Source: Pedobacter nototheniae | GTDB lineage: Bacteria > Bacteroidota > Bacteroidia > Sphingobacteriales > Sphingobacteriaceae | Direction: 5' to 3' | DNA length: 64,000 bases | Assembly: GCF_004335085.1 (NCBI RefSeq) | Contig: NZ_RQRS01000010.1 | Location: 1 to 64,000, forward strand | Shown: piece after piece, positions 17,901-27,551 of the stretch | How the letters are laid out: each line of letters begins with the position of its first letter | Position numbering within the stretch: position 1 is the first letter of the stretch | Program-made: the position numbers and the translations under genes | Notes under the pieces: generated by a model | Told to the model about the DNA's origin: nothing | Seen by the model: only the letters and a program-made list of their open reading frames with translations | Database searches by the model: none

Positions 17901-19316
17901 ATGAAAAAATTATTCATTATAGCTGCTGTTTCCTTATTGGCTCAAGGCATATCAGCACAAACCATAGATCGTAGTCACAAACCAAAACCAGGCCCAGCGC
18001 CAATTATTACCATTGGTGATCCTGTTATTTACAAATTAGCAAATGGAATAACAGTTTTAGTAGTAGAAAACCATAAACTTCCTAAAGTAACGGCTAGTTA
18101 TAGTATTGATGCGGGCCCTATTACAGAGGGTGCAAAAGCTGGAGTTGTATCCTTAATGGGTAGCATGCTAAACGAAGGTACAACAGGCAAAACCAAAATA
18201 GAATTTGATGAAGCTGTAGATCAGCTTGGTGCTGATGTAAATTTAACTGCTGCCGGCGGAAGTGTTTCTGCTTTAACGCGTTATTTTAGCAATGCATTTA
18301 TGCTAATGGCCGAAGGAATCCGTAAGCCCTCTTTTCCACAAGCTTCTTTTGAAAAAATTAAATCTCAAACTTTAACGGGACTAAAATCTAACGAGAAGAG
18401 CGCAAAAGCAATTTCTGCTCGTGTTGTAAATGCACTTGCTTATGGCAAAAACCATCCAAACGGAGAATTTACAACCGAAACTTCTATTAATGGAATAACA
18501 TTAGATGACGTTAAGAATGCCTACAAACAATACATTACGCCATCAAGAGGTTTCTTAACTTTTGTTGGAGATATTAAACCTGAAGCGGCAAAAGCGCTTG
18601 CAGAAAAAGCATTTGGCGATTGGAAAGGTACTGCGCTAACAATTCCAAAGTTGGCAAAAGTTAGCAATCCTGCTAAAACCGAGGTAGATGTTGTAAATGT
18701 TGGCAACGCTGTTCAATCTGAAATTACAGTTACCAACCTAATTGACTTACCAATGAGTAGCCCAGATTATTTTGCTGTTTTATTGGCAAATCAAATTTTA
18801 GGTGGTGGTTCTGAATCCAGATTATTTAATAACTTGAGAGAAAAGCATGGCTTTACTTATGGTGCTTATGCGAGTACAGGAGCTGGTCGTTTCCAATCAA
18901 AATTTTCTGCCACTGCTGCCGTAAGAAACGAAAAAGTAGATAGCGCTGTTGTTGAATTTTTAAAAGAAATAAACACTATTCGTACCGAAAAAGTTTCTGC
19001 AGAAGAACTACAAAATGCTAAAAATCTATATAATGGATCATTTGCCTTAGGACTCGAAAATCCTGCCCGCACGGCTTCGTTTGCAAGCAACATTTTAATC
19101 AACAACTTGCCTAAGGATTTCTACCGTACCTATCTGCAAAAAATTAATGCGGTAACTACAGATGATGTTTTAAGAGTTGCCAAAAAATATTTCAATCACG
19201 ATGATACACGTGTTGTAATAGTTGGTAAAACGGAAGCATTTATTGAAGGCTTAAAGAAATCAGGTTTCACCGTGAACCAGTTTGATAATTATGCAACGCC
19301 TGTTGCTGCAAAGTAA
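17901..19316 (+). CDS. M16 family peptidase, non-catalytic partner subunit
   Basis: A 471-residue secreted protein (signal peptide about 1-19, GISAQ). It has the M16 fold, but the zinc motif position reads SLMGSMLNEG, so HxxEH is absent. The Arg/Tyr pair region of the second lobe is conserved (GGGSESRLFNNLREKHGFTYGAYAS), which in M16B enzymes completes the active site of the other subunit. It directly follows the HFFEH-bearing gene and is followed by a strong terminator, so the two form a bicistron. Confidence 0.9.
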   Translation: MKKLFIIAAVSLLAQGISAQTIDRSHKPKPGPAPIITIGDPVIYKLANGITVLVVENHKLPKVTASYSIDAGPITEGAKAGVVSLMGSMLNEGTTGKTKIEFDEAVDQLGADVNLTAAGGSVSALTRYFSNAFMLMAEGIRKPSFPQASFEKIKSQTLTGLKSNEKSAKAISARVVNALAYGKNHPNGEFTTETSINGITLDDVKNAYKQYITPSRGFLTFVGDIKPEAAKALAEKAFGDWKGTALTIPKLAKVSNPAKTEVDVVNVGNAVQSEITVTNLIDLPMSSPDYFAVLLANQILGGGSESRLFNNLREKHGFTYGAYASTGAGRFQSKFSATAAVRNEKVDSAVVEFLKEINTIRTEKVSAEELQNAKNLYNGSFALGLENPARTASFASNILINNLPKDFYRTYLQKINAVTTDDVLRVAKKYFNHDDTRVVIVGKTEAFIEGLKKSGFTVNQFDNYATPVAAK

Positions 19317-19342
19317 TCACTCAAATTTTATAACTTTTTTAC

Positions 19343-19385
19343 AAAAACCTTTCCTTATTTAATTAGGGAAAGGTTTTTTTTATCA
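19343..19385 (+). terminator. Rho-independent terminator after the M16 pair
   Basis: Arms aaaaacctttcc (19343-19354) and ggaaaggttttt (19367-19378) pair perfectly around a 12-nt loop. The 3' arm runs into a T tract. Confidence 0.85.
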
Positions 19386-19540
19386 ATAATTTTTACCTTT
19401 TGGTTATTTATTGGCACACTTAACCGGGATTATAAATAGCCTGAATTTTGGATGTTAGTATTATGAAAGATAATGCCTCTTTAAAAGAAAATAATCCCTC
19501 TCAAACAAGGAAATACAATGTCCCTTTTAGACAGCCAAAG

Positions 19541-19812
19541 ATACCAAGTCATTCGCGATCGTTACCAAGTCATTCTAGACCATTACCAAGTCATTCTAGA
19601 CCATTACCAAGTCATTCCAGACCGTTACCAAGTCATTCCAGACCGTTACCAAGTCATTCCAGACTGTTACCAAGTCATTCCAGACCGTTACCAAGTCATT
19701 CCAGACCATTACCAAGTCATTCCAGACCATTACCAAGTCATTCCAGACCGTTACCAAGTCATTCCAGACCGTTACCAAGTCATTCCAGACCATTACCAAG
19801 TCATTCCAGACC
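19541..19812. repeat. Minisatellite: 13 tandem copies of a 21-bp unit
   Basis: The core accaagtcatt recurs every 21 bp from 19543 to 19795, 13 times, joined by ccagaccgtt or ccagaccatt variants. Early copies read cgcgatcg or ctagacc and one copy has ctgtt; the later ones are nearly identical, suggesting recent expansion. The unit has no stop in several frames, so long open frames appear on both strands, giving SRPLPSH, DRYQVIP and VWNDLVT repeats. None has an evident signal or conserved domain, and I do not accept them as genes. The block sits in the 722-bp gap between the M16 terminator and the DUF4251 gene; nothing else is recognised there. Confidence 0.95.
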
Positions 19813-20038
19813 CATGGTCGGTGTTTCAAAATCTATCTTAAAAGATCCTGAACTAAACGACGCAGTCCTCTTGAAGACAAAAGCAACAATAACTGCTACT
19901 GAAAAATCCAGGGTGGCGGAGTAAAATATTTAGTTAGTGAAATTTAAACCGTTTCTTAGTATATTTATTATAATAATTCCTTTTATCTATGGATTTTTAA
20001 CACTTTCTGCATCTTTAAATTGTTAAACACATATAAGA

Positions 20039-20566
20039 ATGAAAAATTTAAAATATTTAATGAGCATAATACTCCTTGCAGTAACCGCTCAAGTTTTTGC
20101 GCAAACAGATAAAGAAACAACGGTCAGAATTGTGGATAATAAAAACTTCGTTTTTGTTGCAAACTCTGCCACACCACTATTTAATATGGATGTTACCAGA
20201 GTAATGGCAAGCATGCCTGGAGGGCAAAATGGAAGTTTAATTAATTTATCTGGTTCGCAGTACGACGTAAAAATAACACCAGATAGTATTGTCGCGTATC
20301 TTCCATATTATGGCCGTGCTTACAATGCACCTATGGATCCTAACGAAGGTGGAATAAAATTTACTTCAAAAGATTTTACATACACCCAAACGAAAAATAA
20401 AAAAGGAAACTATACTATCCAAATTAATACGAAGGATGTTAAACGGGATAATTATAGATTAACTTTTAGCGTTTCTACAAGTGGTTATGCCAGCTTAAAT
20501 GCAATTAGTACAAATAGGCAGCCCATTACTTTTAATGGCTATATAAGTGAGCCAAAGAAGAAATAA
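20039..20566 (+). CDS. DUF4251 domain secreted protein
   Basis: A 175-residue protein with a signal peptide (about 1-21, QVFAQ). The whole mature part matches the DUF4251 pattern: VDNKNFVFVANSATPL, the PYYGRAYNAPM turn, GGIKFTSKDFTYTQTKNKKG, and the C-terminal FSVSTSGYASL with NRQPITFNGYI. The function of the family is unknown. The gene is monocistronic and converges on the glutaminyl cyclase gene. Confidence 0.88.
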   Translation: MKNLKYLMSIILLAVTAQVFAQTDKETTVRIVDNKNFVFVANSATPLFNMDVTRVMASMPGGQNGSLINLSGSQYDVKITPDSIVAYLPYYGRAYNAPMDPNEGGIKFTSKDFTYTQTKNKKGNYTIQINTKDVKRDNYRLTFSVSTSGYASLNAISTNRQPITFNGYISEPKKK

Positions 20567-20588
20567 GAATATTAAGATTTACATCAAA

Positions 20589-20638
20589 ATGAGCTTGTCG
20601 AAATGCCATATTTACAAATAACTTTTAGACAAGCTCAT
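20589..20638. terminator. Inverted repeat between convergent genes (REP-like or bidirectional terminator)
   Basis: Perfect 11-bp arms atgagcttgtc (20589-20599) and gacaagctcat (20628-20638) enclose a 28-nt loop. The piece tgagcttgtcgaaatg resembles short extragenic repeats I associate with Pedobacter-like genomes. It may be a dispersed repeat serving as a terminator. Confidence 0.55.
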
Positions 20639-20649
20639 AATTAATAACC

Positions 20650-21738
20650 TTATTTTTTGATAACCTGAATCTGAAAGATACTTGGCCATTTTTTACCTGC
20701 TACAAATAATCTTTTTCCGGCCTTATCGTATGCAATTCCATTAAGTACGTTATTTGCAATTTCATCTTCTGTTTTAAAATAGCCATTGGGTAAAAGTCCC
20801 GAAAGATCTATTTTACCTTCCACAGCACCTGTTTTTGGATCTATAATTAAAATATTATTGGTAGTATAAACATTTGCATAAATTTTTCCATCAATATACT
20901 CCAATTCATTTATCTGTTTTATTGGTCCTTTATTATCAAAGACATCGATTGAGCCGATTTTCTGATAAGTATCTTTATCAAGGAAATAGATTGTGTTAGA
21001 ACTGTCGGTATTTAAAATTTTTTCTCCATCAAAAGCTAAGCCCCAACCCTCAATACCAACGGTATAAGGGAATTCAGAAAGTTTTTTAAAAGTAGTTTTA
21101 TCGTATACAAAACCAACTTTTTCTCTATAAGTTAATTGAATTATTTTATTTCCAACCACAGTAATTCCCTCGCCAAAATATTGCTTATCCAAGTCTGTTT
21201 TCTGGATTACTTTTCCTGTATTCACCTCAACCTTTCTCAAACTTGAAGCGCCATAACTTCCGGCACTTTCATAAAAAAACCCATCATGATATTCCAAACC
21301 TTCTACATAAGATGAAGTATCGTGCGGCAAAGTTTTAATTATTTTATAAGTATATTCTATAGGAGCTTGAGCGGCCAAAATATTAATATTAGAAGTTAAA
21401 TCTTCAGATTTGCCATCCTTATAAATTTTTGCAATAATTAAATGGCTTCCCATTTTAAAGCCGTCAGTTTTTAATTTAATATCTGCAGTATCCTTTTGAG
21501 AAACTATTTTGTTAGAATCAATGAAGTAAACCACAGAATCTACAGGCTTATCTTTTCCAAACTGAATATTTACATCCACTTGCTTCCCTAAAGCTACGTT
21601 TGTGCCAGATTCTGGCGTTATAAAACTTCTATAAGTGGTGGTGGTTTCTTGGTGACAAGCACTTGCAAATGCAATGGTGATGCCTATAAAAAATGTATTT
21701 TTAATTTGTTTAATCCTCTGGCCAAAATGCATCTTCAA
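20650..21738 (-). CDS. Glutaminyl-peptide cyclotransferase (glutamine cyclotransferase) lipoprotein
   Basis: A 362-residue protein. The N-terminus has a lipoprotein signal ending FASACHQE. An Ig-like segment (about 45-115) is followed by a five-bladed beta-propeller of the bacterial glutamine cyclotransferase family (about 125-360). It shows SYVEGLEYHDGFFYES, FGEGITVVGNKIIQLTY, VGIEGWGLAFDG, INELEYIDGKIYANV and NVLNGIAYD. The family turns N-terminal glutamine of peptides into pyroglutamate, which in Bacteroidota protects exported proteins. The gene overlaps the yraN end by 29 bp, so translational coupling is likely. Confidence 0.88.
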   Translation of the reverse strand: MKMHFGQRIKQIKNTFFIGITIAFASACHQETTTTYRSFITPESGTNVALGKQVDVNIQFGKDKPVDSVVYFIDSNKIVSQKDTADIKLKTDGFKMGSHLIIAKIYKDGKSEDLTSNINILAAQAPIEYTYKIIKTLPHDTSSYVEGLEYHDGFFYESAGSYGASSLRKVEVNTGKVIQKTDLDKQYFGEGITVVGNKIIQLTYREKVGFVYDKTTFKKLSEFPYTVGIEGWGLAFDGEKILNTDSSNTIYFLDKDTYQKIGSIDVFDNKGPIKQINELEYIDGKIYANVYTTNNILIIDPKTGAVEGKIDLSGLLPNGYFKTEDEIANNVLNGIAYDKAGKRLFVAGKKWPSIFQIQVIKK

Positions 21739-22075
21739 TATGTTTTAGTGTATAATTATGATCTTTTGTAAATGTGATGGCGATTATGTCAAAACGAATT
21801 TCATTTTGATGATCCATCATTTCAATATAAGCAAGCGAAGCCAATTCCATTTGCCTCTGCTTTGCTTTGTTTACGAAATCCTCTGGCTGTCCAAATGCTA
21901 CTGAGCTTCTTGATTTTACTTCTACAAAAAACATTAAACCATTTTTATAGGCAATTAAATCTATCTCGGATTTACCGTGCGTCCAGTTTTCGTCTAAAAT
22001 TTCGTATCCCTGTTCCTCTAAATAGCGCTTTCCAATAGCTTCACCCAATCTTCCTAAATCATTATGGATTGCCAT
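21710..22075 (-). CDS. YraN/UPF0102 family nuclease-like protein
   Basis: A 121-residue protein with the restriction-endonuclease-like core of UPF0102. It has GRLGEAIGKRYLEEQGYEIL, KSEIDLIAYKNG, FVEVKSRSS and RFDIIAI. The E, D and ExK residues of the PD-(D/E)xK site are present. Its biological role is unsettled. It lies 20 bp after dnaG and overlaps the cyclotransferase gene, forming a three-gene operon. Confidence 0.92.
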   Translation of the reverse strand: MAIHNDLGRLGEAIGKRYLEEQGYEILDENWTHGKSEIDLIAYKNGLMFFVEVKSRSSVAFGQPEDFVNKAKQRQMELASLAYIEMMDHQNEIRFDIIAITFTKDHNYTLKHIEDAFWPED

Positions 22076-22095
22076 GGAATGTATTTAATTAATAA

Positions 22096-24072
22096 TTATT
22101 TAACAATTACAGACCCTAAAAATCTTGAAATATCTCTTTCAACATTTTTAATAGTTGCATATCGCTGCATTAAAATGGCTTGGTTATCACCGTCTTTTTC
22201 TTCTTTAATTTCCTTCAAAAGAGAGCTTAAAATTTCATCTACCTTCCTTTTCTTCAAATGAAATATCCCTCCTAAAATTGTAGCTTTTAAATTTGATGAT
22301 TCATCCTTAACGTAAATAAGGTGTTTATTTAGCCAGTTTTCACTTAAAGAATATGGAGAAGTTGAAAGCGTAATAGCCAAATCTGCAATTGCCCTATCCT
22401 CGTGTTTAATAAAATGATTAGCGGTTGGTAATCGCCCATCCTCCAATTCTATTTTATAGTAATCGATTATCTTTTTGCACAGCGGATCGGTAAATTCAAC
22501 ATCGGCTAAGTTTTGCACAATAAAGGAGCCAATGTACATATCATCTATGCTATCCCAATTTACAAATTCGTGGCCATATGCTAATAATAACCGTACAATT
22601 TCCTTTTCCTGGTGCTCATCGGTATCAGCCTGCTCTTGTACGCCATCAGGCCCAGCGCTATCATCCCATAAATTATCAGGTGGACCTAGCGGTTCTGGTG
22701 GGCCAGACGAGTATGAATTATTATTTGAATAAGAATTGTTATTATTTGATGGAAAGCTTTTCTTCAGCTTTGCCGAACGCATTTTATTTAATTCTGTTAA
22801 GAGAATCCGTTCTTCAATTTCAAGCAAGCTACTGCATTCTCTTATAAATACGGAGGCTTTAATCGGATCAGGAATTTTAGCAATACTTTCTACAATATCA
22901 CGAATAATCCCTGCTCTTTTAATGGGGTCGTTGCCAGCTTCCTTTAATAGAACGTTGGCTTTATAAAGGATAAAATCTTTTCGATTGTTTTCGATGTAAA
23001 TCCGAAAAGCGCCTGCACCCACATGATGCATGTAAGAATCAGGATCGTGCCCATCAGGGAAGGAAACAATCTTAACATTTAGCCCTTCCTCCAAAATCAT
23101 GTCCAAACCGCGTAAAGATGCCTTAATACCCGCTGCATCTCCATCAAATAGAATGGTTACATTTTGTGTAAAGCGACCAATTAGCTTAATCTGTTCGGTT
23201 GTTAATGACGTTCCTGATGATGCCACAACATTTTCTACACCAGCTTGGTGTACAGAAAGTACATCTGCATAACCTTCGGCAAGGTAACAGTTATCTAAGT
23301 CTCTTATAGCCTTTTTAGCATGAAAAAGACCGTAAAGAACATTAGATTTATGATAAATTTCACTCTCAGGCGAGTTTACATATTTAGGAACATTTTTATC
23401 AGTTTTTAGCGTACGTCCACCAAAACCAATAATTCTGCCAGTAAAATTATGAATGGGAAACATAACACGACCACGAAAGCGATCGTAAATTTTTCCCTTT
23501 TCATTTTTAATGGATAAACCTGTTTGCTCTAAAAACTCTAAATTATGGCCATTATTAATGGCGCTTTGGGTCATGGCATCCCAAACATCTGGTGAATAGC
23601 CAACTTCAAATTTCTTTAAAATATCTTCTCTAAAGCCACGCTCTTTAAAATAGCTTAATCCGATGGTTTTACCTTCGCTAGTTTCCCAAAGTTGCTTTAC
23701 AAAAAACGCAGCCGCATACTGAGAAACAATGTAAAGGCTTTCCTTTGCACTTTGTGCTTCTGCATCTTGAGGTGTTAATTCTGTTTCGGCAACCTCAATA
23801 TTATATTTATTCGCTAAAAATTTAAGTGCTTCAGGATAAGAATATTTCTCATGGTCCATAATGAAACGAACCGAATCGCCACCTTTGCCACAGCCAAAGC
23901 ACTTATAAATACCTTTGGTAACGGATACGTGGAAAGATGGTGTTTTTTCTCCATGGAAAGGGCAATTACCAATTAAACTGGTTCCGCGTTTTTTTAAGTG
24001 CACAAAATCCCCTACTACCTCCTCAATACGGGCGGTATCCATTATCTTATCTATCGTTTCGCGGTTAATCAT
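22096..24072 (-). CDS. dnaG: DNA primase
   Basis: About 658 residues. An N-terminal CHC2-type zinc ribbon (CPFHGEKTPSFH, CFGCGKGG) precedes the RNA polymerase core (YDRFRGRVMFPIHN, GFGGRTL). The Toprim segment is CYLAEGYADVLSVHQAG, ILFDGDAAGIKAS and FPDGHDPDSY. The enzyme makes RNA primers for replication. The C-terminal part after about 430 has an Asn/Ser/Pro-rich linker and then the helical helicase-binding region. An ATG two codons upstream (24078) is also possible. The downstream partners are yraN and glutaminyl cyclase. Confidence 0.96.
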   Translation of the reverse strand: MINRETIDKIMDTARIEEVVGDFVHLKKRGTSLIGNCPFHGEKTPSFHVSVTKGIYKCFGCGKGGDSVRFIMDHEKYSYPEALKFLANKYNIEVAETELTPQDAEAQSAKESLYIVSQYAAAFFVKQLWETSEGKTIGLSYFKERGFREDILKKFEVGYSPDVWDAMTQSAINNGHNLEFLEQTGLSIKNEKGKIYDRFRGRVMFPIHNFTGRIIGFGGRTLKTDKNVPKYVNSPESEIYHKSNVLYGLFHAKKAIRDLDNCYLAEGYADVLSVHQAGVENVVASSGTSLTTEQIKLIGRFTQNVTILFDGDAAGIKASLRGLDMILEEGLNVKIVSFPDGHDPDSYMHHVGAGAFRIYIENNRKDFILYKANVLLKEAGNDPIKRAGIIRDIVESIAKIPDPIKASVFIRECSSLLEIEERILLTELNKMRSAKLKKSFPSNNNNSYSNNNSYSSGPPEPLGPPDNLWDDSAGPDGVQEQADTDEHQEKEIVRLLLAYGHEFVNWDSIDDMYIGSFIVQNLADVEFTDPLCKKIIDYYKIELEDGRLPTANHFIKHEDRAIADLAITLSTSPYSLSENWLNKHLIYVKDESSNLKATILGGIFHLKKRKVDEILSSLLKEIKEEKDGDNQAILMQRYATIKNVERDISRFLGSVIVK

Positions 24073-24152
24073 ATACACATAATCCTCAAAATGAGAATTT
24101 CCCTTCTATTATTTAATCTTTAATTCTATCCATGTTCACTAAAGAACTTGCT

Positions 24153-24812
24153 TTATTTTACTAAAGGCAACAATTGATCTGCTACCAATTGATTACCAAT
24201 ATTGTTTAGATGTACTCTATCAACGGTTAAAATGCCTTTTTCTTTATCTTCAGGATTATTTTTGGCTTCATATTCTGTAAAAACCTTTCTCAAATCGCAA
24301 AGCGGAAGATTATTTTTTGCGGCAAGTTCTCTTATACCCGCTGCATATTTATTTAAATCTGCATCAAGATCATTTGAACCATCTTTTTTCTCGCCAACAA
24401 CGGATGGGGTGCACAACACAACTTTACTTCCAACACCTTGAATTTTATTGATTAGAGCCTGATAAAATTTTAAATATTTATCATAATCTGTTCCAGTATG
24501 CGAAGATTGTTTGTGCCATACATCATTAATACCAACATAAATAACAACTAAATCTGGTTTTTTATTTAGTACGTCATCTTCTAAGCGCAAATATAAATCG
24601 TAAACTTTATTGCCACCAATTCCGGCACCTATAACATTGTATTTCGTAGAATCTAATGCTTTTTTAATCAAAGTTACGTAGCCATTAGCAGATACGCCTT
24701 GCTGGGTAATAGAATCACCAAAAAAGATTATACGTTTTGGTTTATAAGTCATTGCTGTTAAAGAAATTAAGCAAACGCAAAGCAGAATGCATGTTTTAAA
24801 TAGGGATTTCAT
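24153..24812 (-). CDS. SGNH/GDSL-family secreted hydrolase
   Basis: A 219-residue protein with a short hydrophobic signal (about 1-20). All four SGNH blocks are visible: FFGDSITQQG (Ser), GAGIGGNKVYD (Gly), VIYVGINDVW (Asn) and VDRVHLNNIG (Asp-x-x-His). These enzymes hydrolyse esters, often acetyl groups of polysaccharides or lipids. The neighbouring gene is a secreted serine hydrolase on the same strand, 22 bp upstream. Confidence 0.9.
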   Translation of the reverse strand: MKSLFKTCILLCVCLISLTAMTYKPKRIIFFGDSITQQGVSANGYVTLIKKALDSTKYNVIGAGIGGNKVYDLYLRLEDDVLNKKPDLVVIYVGINDVWHKQSSHTGTDYDKYLKFYQALINKIQGVGSKVVLCTPSVVGEKKDGSNDLDADLNKYAAGIRELAAKNNLPLCDLRKVFTEYEAKNNPEDKEKGILTVDRVHLNNIGNQLVADQLLPLVK

Positions 24813-24834
24813 AATTTATATTCTTTGGTTCATG

Positions 24835-26412
24835 TTATTTCTTATCGTTCTTTTTAAAGTCAAGATCCTGGAAATCAAAACTAAAATCCGTTAATGGAGA
24901 AATGGCTTCCATTTTAAATCCATTTGAGCTGGCATTATTATCAAGAGAGAAATTTACAAATGCATCGGCATCTAAACTTCTGTCGTACCATTTTACAATA
25001 AAGGTATTTCCCTTATAATAAACCATATCTCCGCTTAGTTTTGGTGAGTTTTTAGCTTGAAAATGCATTTTCCCATTCTGTTCAGTAATGGTTACTTCAC
25101 CAAACCAAACATCAGAATAAGTTCCTAAATATTTTTTTGCATCAACTTTATTAGGATTATTTTTTTGCTCTGCCGCAATATCAGCCCAAATCTTATCGGT
25201 TACTTTTTTAGCATAATCAACTTCTGCTTTTGCGCCTGCGGCATTATCTTTAACTCTGTCTTTGCCTTTAACATCGAAATACCCATCTTTAATAGACTGG
25301 GTGATGGAAGAGAAGGCTCCGCCAGCTTGTTGGTTGGTTAAAACAATAATCCCAAGTTTTAACTCTGGAACCAAAGTTACTTCACTTACCATTCCGGCCA
25401 ATCCTCCTGTATGGTCAGCAACAAGATTTCCTTTTTCATCACTTAAAAACCAGCCCAATCCATAGCCATAAAAATGCCTGTTGTAAGAGCCTTTACCAGC
25501 AGGAATAACGCTGTGCATTGTCCACATATTATTTTGCGCAGCTTTACTAAATAAGGTTTTATCAAGCTTATCACCATATTTACCACCATTAAGTTGCACA
25601 AGTACCCATTTACTTAAATCATTTACACTGGTATTAATTCCGCCAGCTGCGTTACTATTTGCAGAGAAATCTTTAGCTATTACACTAACTTTTCCATTTA
25701 TAGGTGCATGGGCATCAATAATATTACTTTTATCTTTTAGTCGATCAAACGATAAAGCACTTTTTGTCATTCCTAATGGTTGCATGATTCTGTTTTCTAC
25801 AAAATCTTCATACTTTACGCCAGCCACACGCTCAATTACTTCTCCGGCTACGATATACAATAAATTGTCGTAATCCCATTTGGTACGAAAACTAGAAACT
25901 GGCTTCAAATATCTTAGGTTATGGATAATTTGCTTTTTAGAAACTGTTGAAGAATCAGGCCAAATCATTAAATCTCCTGCCCCCAATCCTAATCCACTTC
26001 TATGGGAAAGTAAATCGCTTATAGTAAATTCTGCCGTAACATAGGGATCAAACATCTTAAATTCGGGTATAACATCTGTTACTTTGGTATCCCAAGTTAA
26101 CTTCTTTTCATCAATCAATATACCTAATGCCGCTGCTGTAAAGGCTTTTGTATTGGATGCAATGCCGAAAAGTGTATTTTCATCAACCTTTTGAGTGGAT
26201 TTTAAAGAGCGTACTCCATAACCTTTTGCATGGATAACTTTTCCATCCTTTACCACAGCAACCGCAATTCCTGGAACATCAAAAGTTGTTAAAACCTTTT
26301 CAGTAAGACTATCTATTTGTTTAGACGTTAGTACTTGCGCTTGTAAACCTTCTAAAGAAAAGGCTGTTAAAGCAAAAAAGAATATGAGTTTGGAATAATA
26401 GCGTGGGCGCAT
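24835..26412 (-). CDS. Class C beta-lactamase-fold serine hydrolase with C-terminal DUF3471-like domain
   Basis: A 525-residue secreted protein (signal about 1-25). The penicillin-binding fold covers about 30-375: SNTK at 86-89 as SxxK, YDN at 181-183 as YxN, and HTGG as the third motif. The C-terminal portion (about 410-520) is a small beta domain like DUF3471. Such proteins include esterases and D-aminopeptidases. True beta-lactamase activity is possible but not shown. It is far from, and not part of, the blaI-like operon. Confidence 0.88.
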   Translation of the reverse strand: MRPRYYSKLIFFFALTAFSLEGLQAQVLTSKQIDSLTEKVLTTFDVPGIAVAVVKDGKVIHAKGYGVRSLKSTQKVDENTLFGIASNTKAFTAAALGILIDEKKLTWDTKVTDVIPEFKMFDPYVTAEFTISDLLSHRSGLGLGAGDLMIWPDSSTVSKKQIIHNLRYLKPVSSFRTKWDYDNLLYIVAGEVIERVAGVKYEDFVENRIMQPLGMTKSALSFDRLKDKSNIIDAHAPINGKVSVIAKDFSANSNAAGGINTSVNDLSKWVLVQLNGGKYGDKLDKTLFSKAAQNNMWTMHSVIPAGKGSYNRHFYGYGLGWFLSDEKGNLVADHTGGLAGMVSEVTLVPELKLGIIVLTNQQAGGAFSSITQSIKDGYFDVKGKDRVKDNAAGAKAEVDYAKKVTDKIWADIAAEQKNNPNKVDAKKYLGTYSDVWFGEVTITEQNGKMHFQAKNSPKLSGDMVYYKGNTFIVKWYDRSLDADAFVNFSLDNNASSNGFKMEAISPLTDFSFDFQDLDFKKNDKK

Positions 26413-26471
26413 GGATTAGGATTTAATTAAAACATTTAAAGATAATAAATCTTTTAGCCGTTTATAAGTCC

Positions 26472-27419
26472 TTATTTACCTTTCTCCAGTTTATAATCTT
26501 TATGCAGAATAAGGAAACTTGCTCTTTCTTCTTTTTTAAAGGGAACATTCCAATTGCCTTGATAAGTAATTTTTGTAGGTAATTTGTCTTCACCAAAATA
26601 CCCCATTTCAATATTCATTTGTACATTAAAATCAAACAACATGTTGCTATATTTCATATCTACATAACGACCAAGAATATTAAAGTTGCGTTTATCAAAA
26701 ATGGTTACAAGTTCTTTAATCATGATTCCATCTTTAGTCCAGCTGCTTAATTCGGGCTTAACAGAAACTCTAAACCGATACACGGGGATAGAATCCAGAT
26801 AAGTTCCGCTTGTAAATCCATAATCATAATATTGGCGCATGTTGGCTGTAAAAATTTCTGTTTTACTACCAATAAATGGAATCCCTTTTACGGGGCGACC
26901 TGGATTAAAAATTAAAGTTTTCAACTTTTGTTTATACCCTTCGTTTGTTGTTCCACCTTTTTTGCCATCCAAAGGTGCGTCTTTAACAAAATCAGAACTA
27001 TAGGCATTCATAAAAATATAATCAAACATTTCTACAGTATACAACTGGTATTTACCGTTTTTCTTGTATACTTTGCCTGTATCCTGCTTAACTAAATATT
27101 CAATTTTATATGGACCGCTATTATTATGGCGAATTTTTCGATAGATACGTCCATCAACTTTGTTCTTCTTATCATAGGTATAAATTCGGTTTTCAGCAAT
27201 AAAACTATAACGTTTCATATCTCTGAAAGACTGATAAAAAGTGGTATCGTTTATAATAGCATTGATAAAAGTTTCGATATTTAAACGCTCGGCTTTAATA
27301 TTTACGGTAGAATCAAGCGTTATGGTCTTTATCGTATCGGGGTTAAAACGATTAATTTCCTGACTATAACCTTTGAAAAAGAACGGTATTAACAATAAAA
27401 ACAAAAATATTTTTTTCAT
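26472..27419 (-). CDS. Conserved secreted protein of unknown function
   Basis: A 315-residue protein with a signal peptide (about 1-19, GYSQ). It is rich in aromatic and charged beta segments such as SFIAENRIYTYDKKNKVDG and GYFGEDKLPTKITYQGNWN. I do not recognise a named domain. The overall look, with alternating strands describing a structure like DUF5686-related or lipoprotein-sorting beta folds, is only a guess. It is separated from the M20 gene by a hairpin at 27471-27519. Confidence 0.7.
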   Translation of the reverse strand: MKKIFLFLLLIPFFFKGYSQEINRFNPDTIKTITLDSTVNIKAERLNIETFINAIINDTTFYQSFRDMKRYSFIAENRIYTYDKKNKVDGRIYRKIRHNNSGPYKIEYLVKQDTGKVYKKNGKYQLYTVEMFDYIFMNAYSSDFVKDAPLDGKKGGTTNEGYKQKLKTLIFNPGRPVKGIPFIGSKTEIFTANMRQYYDYGFTSGTYLDSIPVYRFRVSVKPELSSWTKDGIMIKELVTIFDKRNFNILGRYVDMKYSNMLFDFNVQMNIEMGYFGEDKLPTKITYQGNWNVPFKKEERASFLILHKDYKLEKGK

Positions 27420-27470
27420 GTGTTACTTTAAATGCAAAAATAAAGCCAAAGGAAATATCACTTATTAAAA

Positions 27471-27519
27471 GCACGAAGTAATCATACAGTTATAACTTAA
27501 TTGTAATGTTGCTTCGTGC
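27471..27519 (-). terminator. Long hairpin after the M20 peptidase gene
   Basis: Arms gcacgaagtaa (27471-27481) and ttgcttcgtgc (27509-27519) pair over 11 bp with one G-T. The loop can fold further. It lies just downstream of the M20 stop codon; no clear T tract. Confidence 0.5.
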
Positions 27520-27551
27520 AGGCAATTACGATGGTAGCGTTCACTCTAATA

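Noticed and set aside
17901..19316. Degenerate, inactive M16 pseudogene
   Set aside because: The frame is full length with conserved second-lobe motif; loss of HxxEH is normal for the partner subunit of M16B heterodimers.
19541..19812. CRISPR array
   Set aside because: Units are contiguous with no variable spacers and no cas genes nearby.
19448..19924. Open frames of 77-158 codons across the minisatellite, on both strands
   Set aside because: They exist because the 21-bp unit lacks stops. There is no supported start, signal or conserved domain, and all frames are equally open.
22475..22966. Plus-strand frames inside dnaG
   Set aside because: They mirror the coding frame of a conserved gene and show no protein features.
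24835..26412. Dedicated AmpC beta-lactamase
   Set aside because: The SxxK/YxN/HTG set also fits many esterases and peptidases, and the DUF3471-like tail is not found in AmpC.
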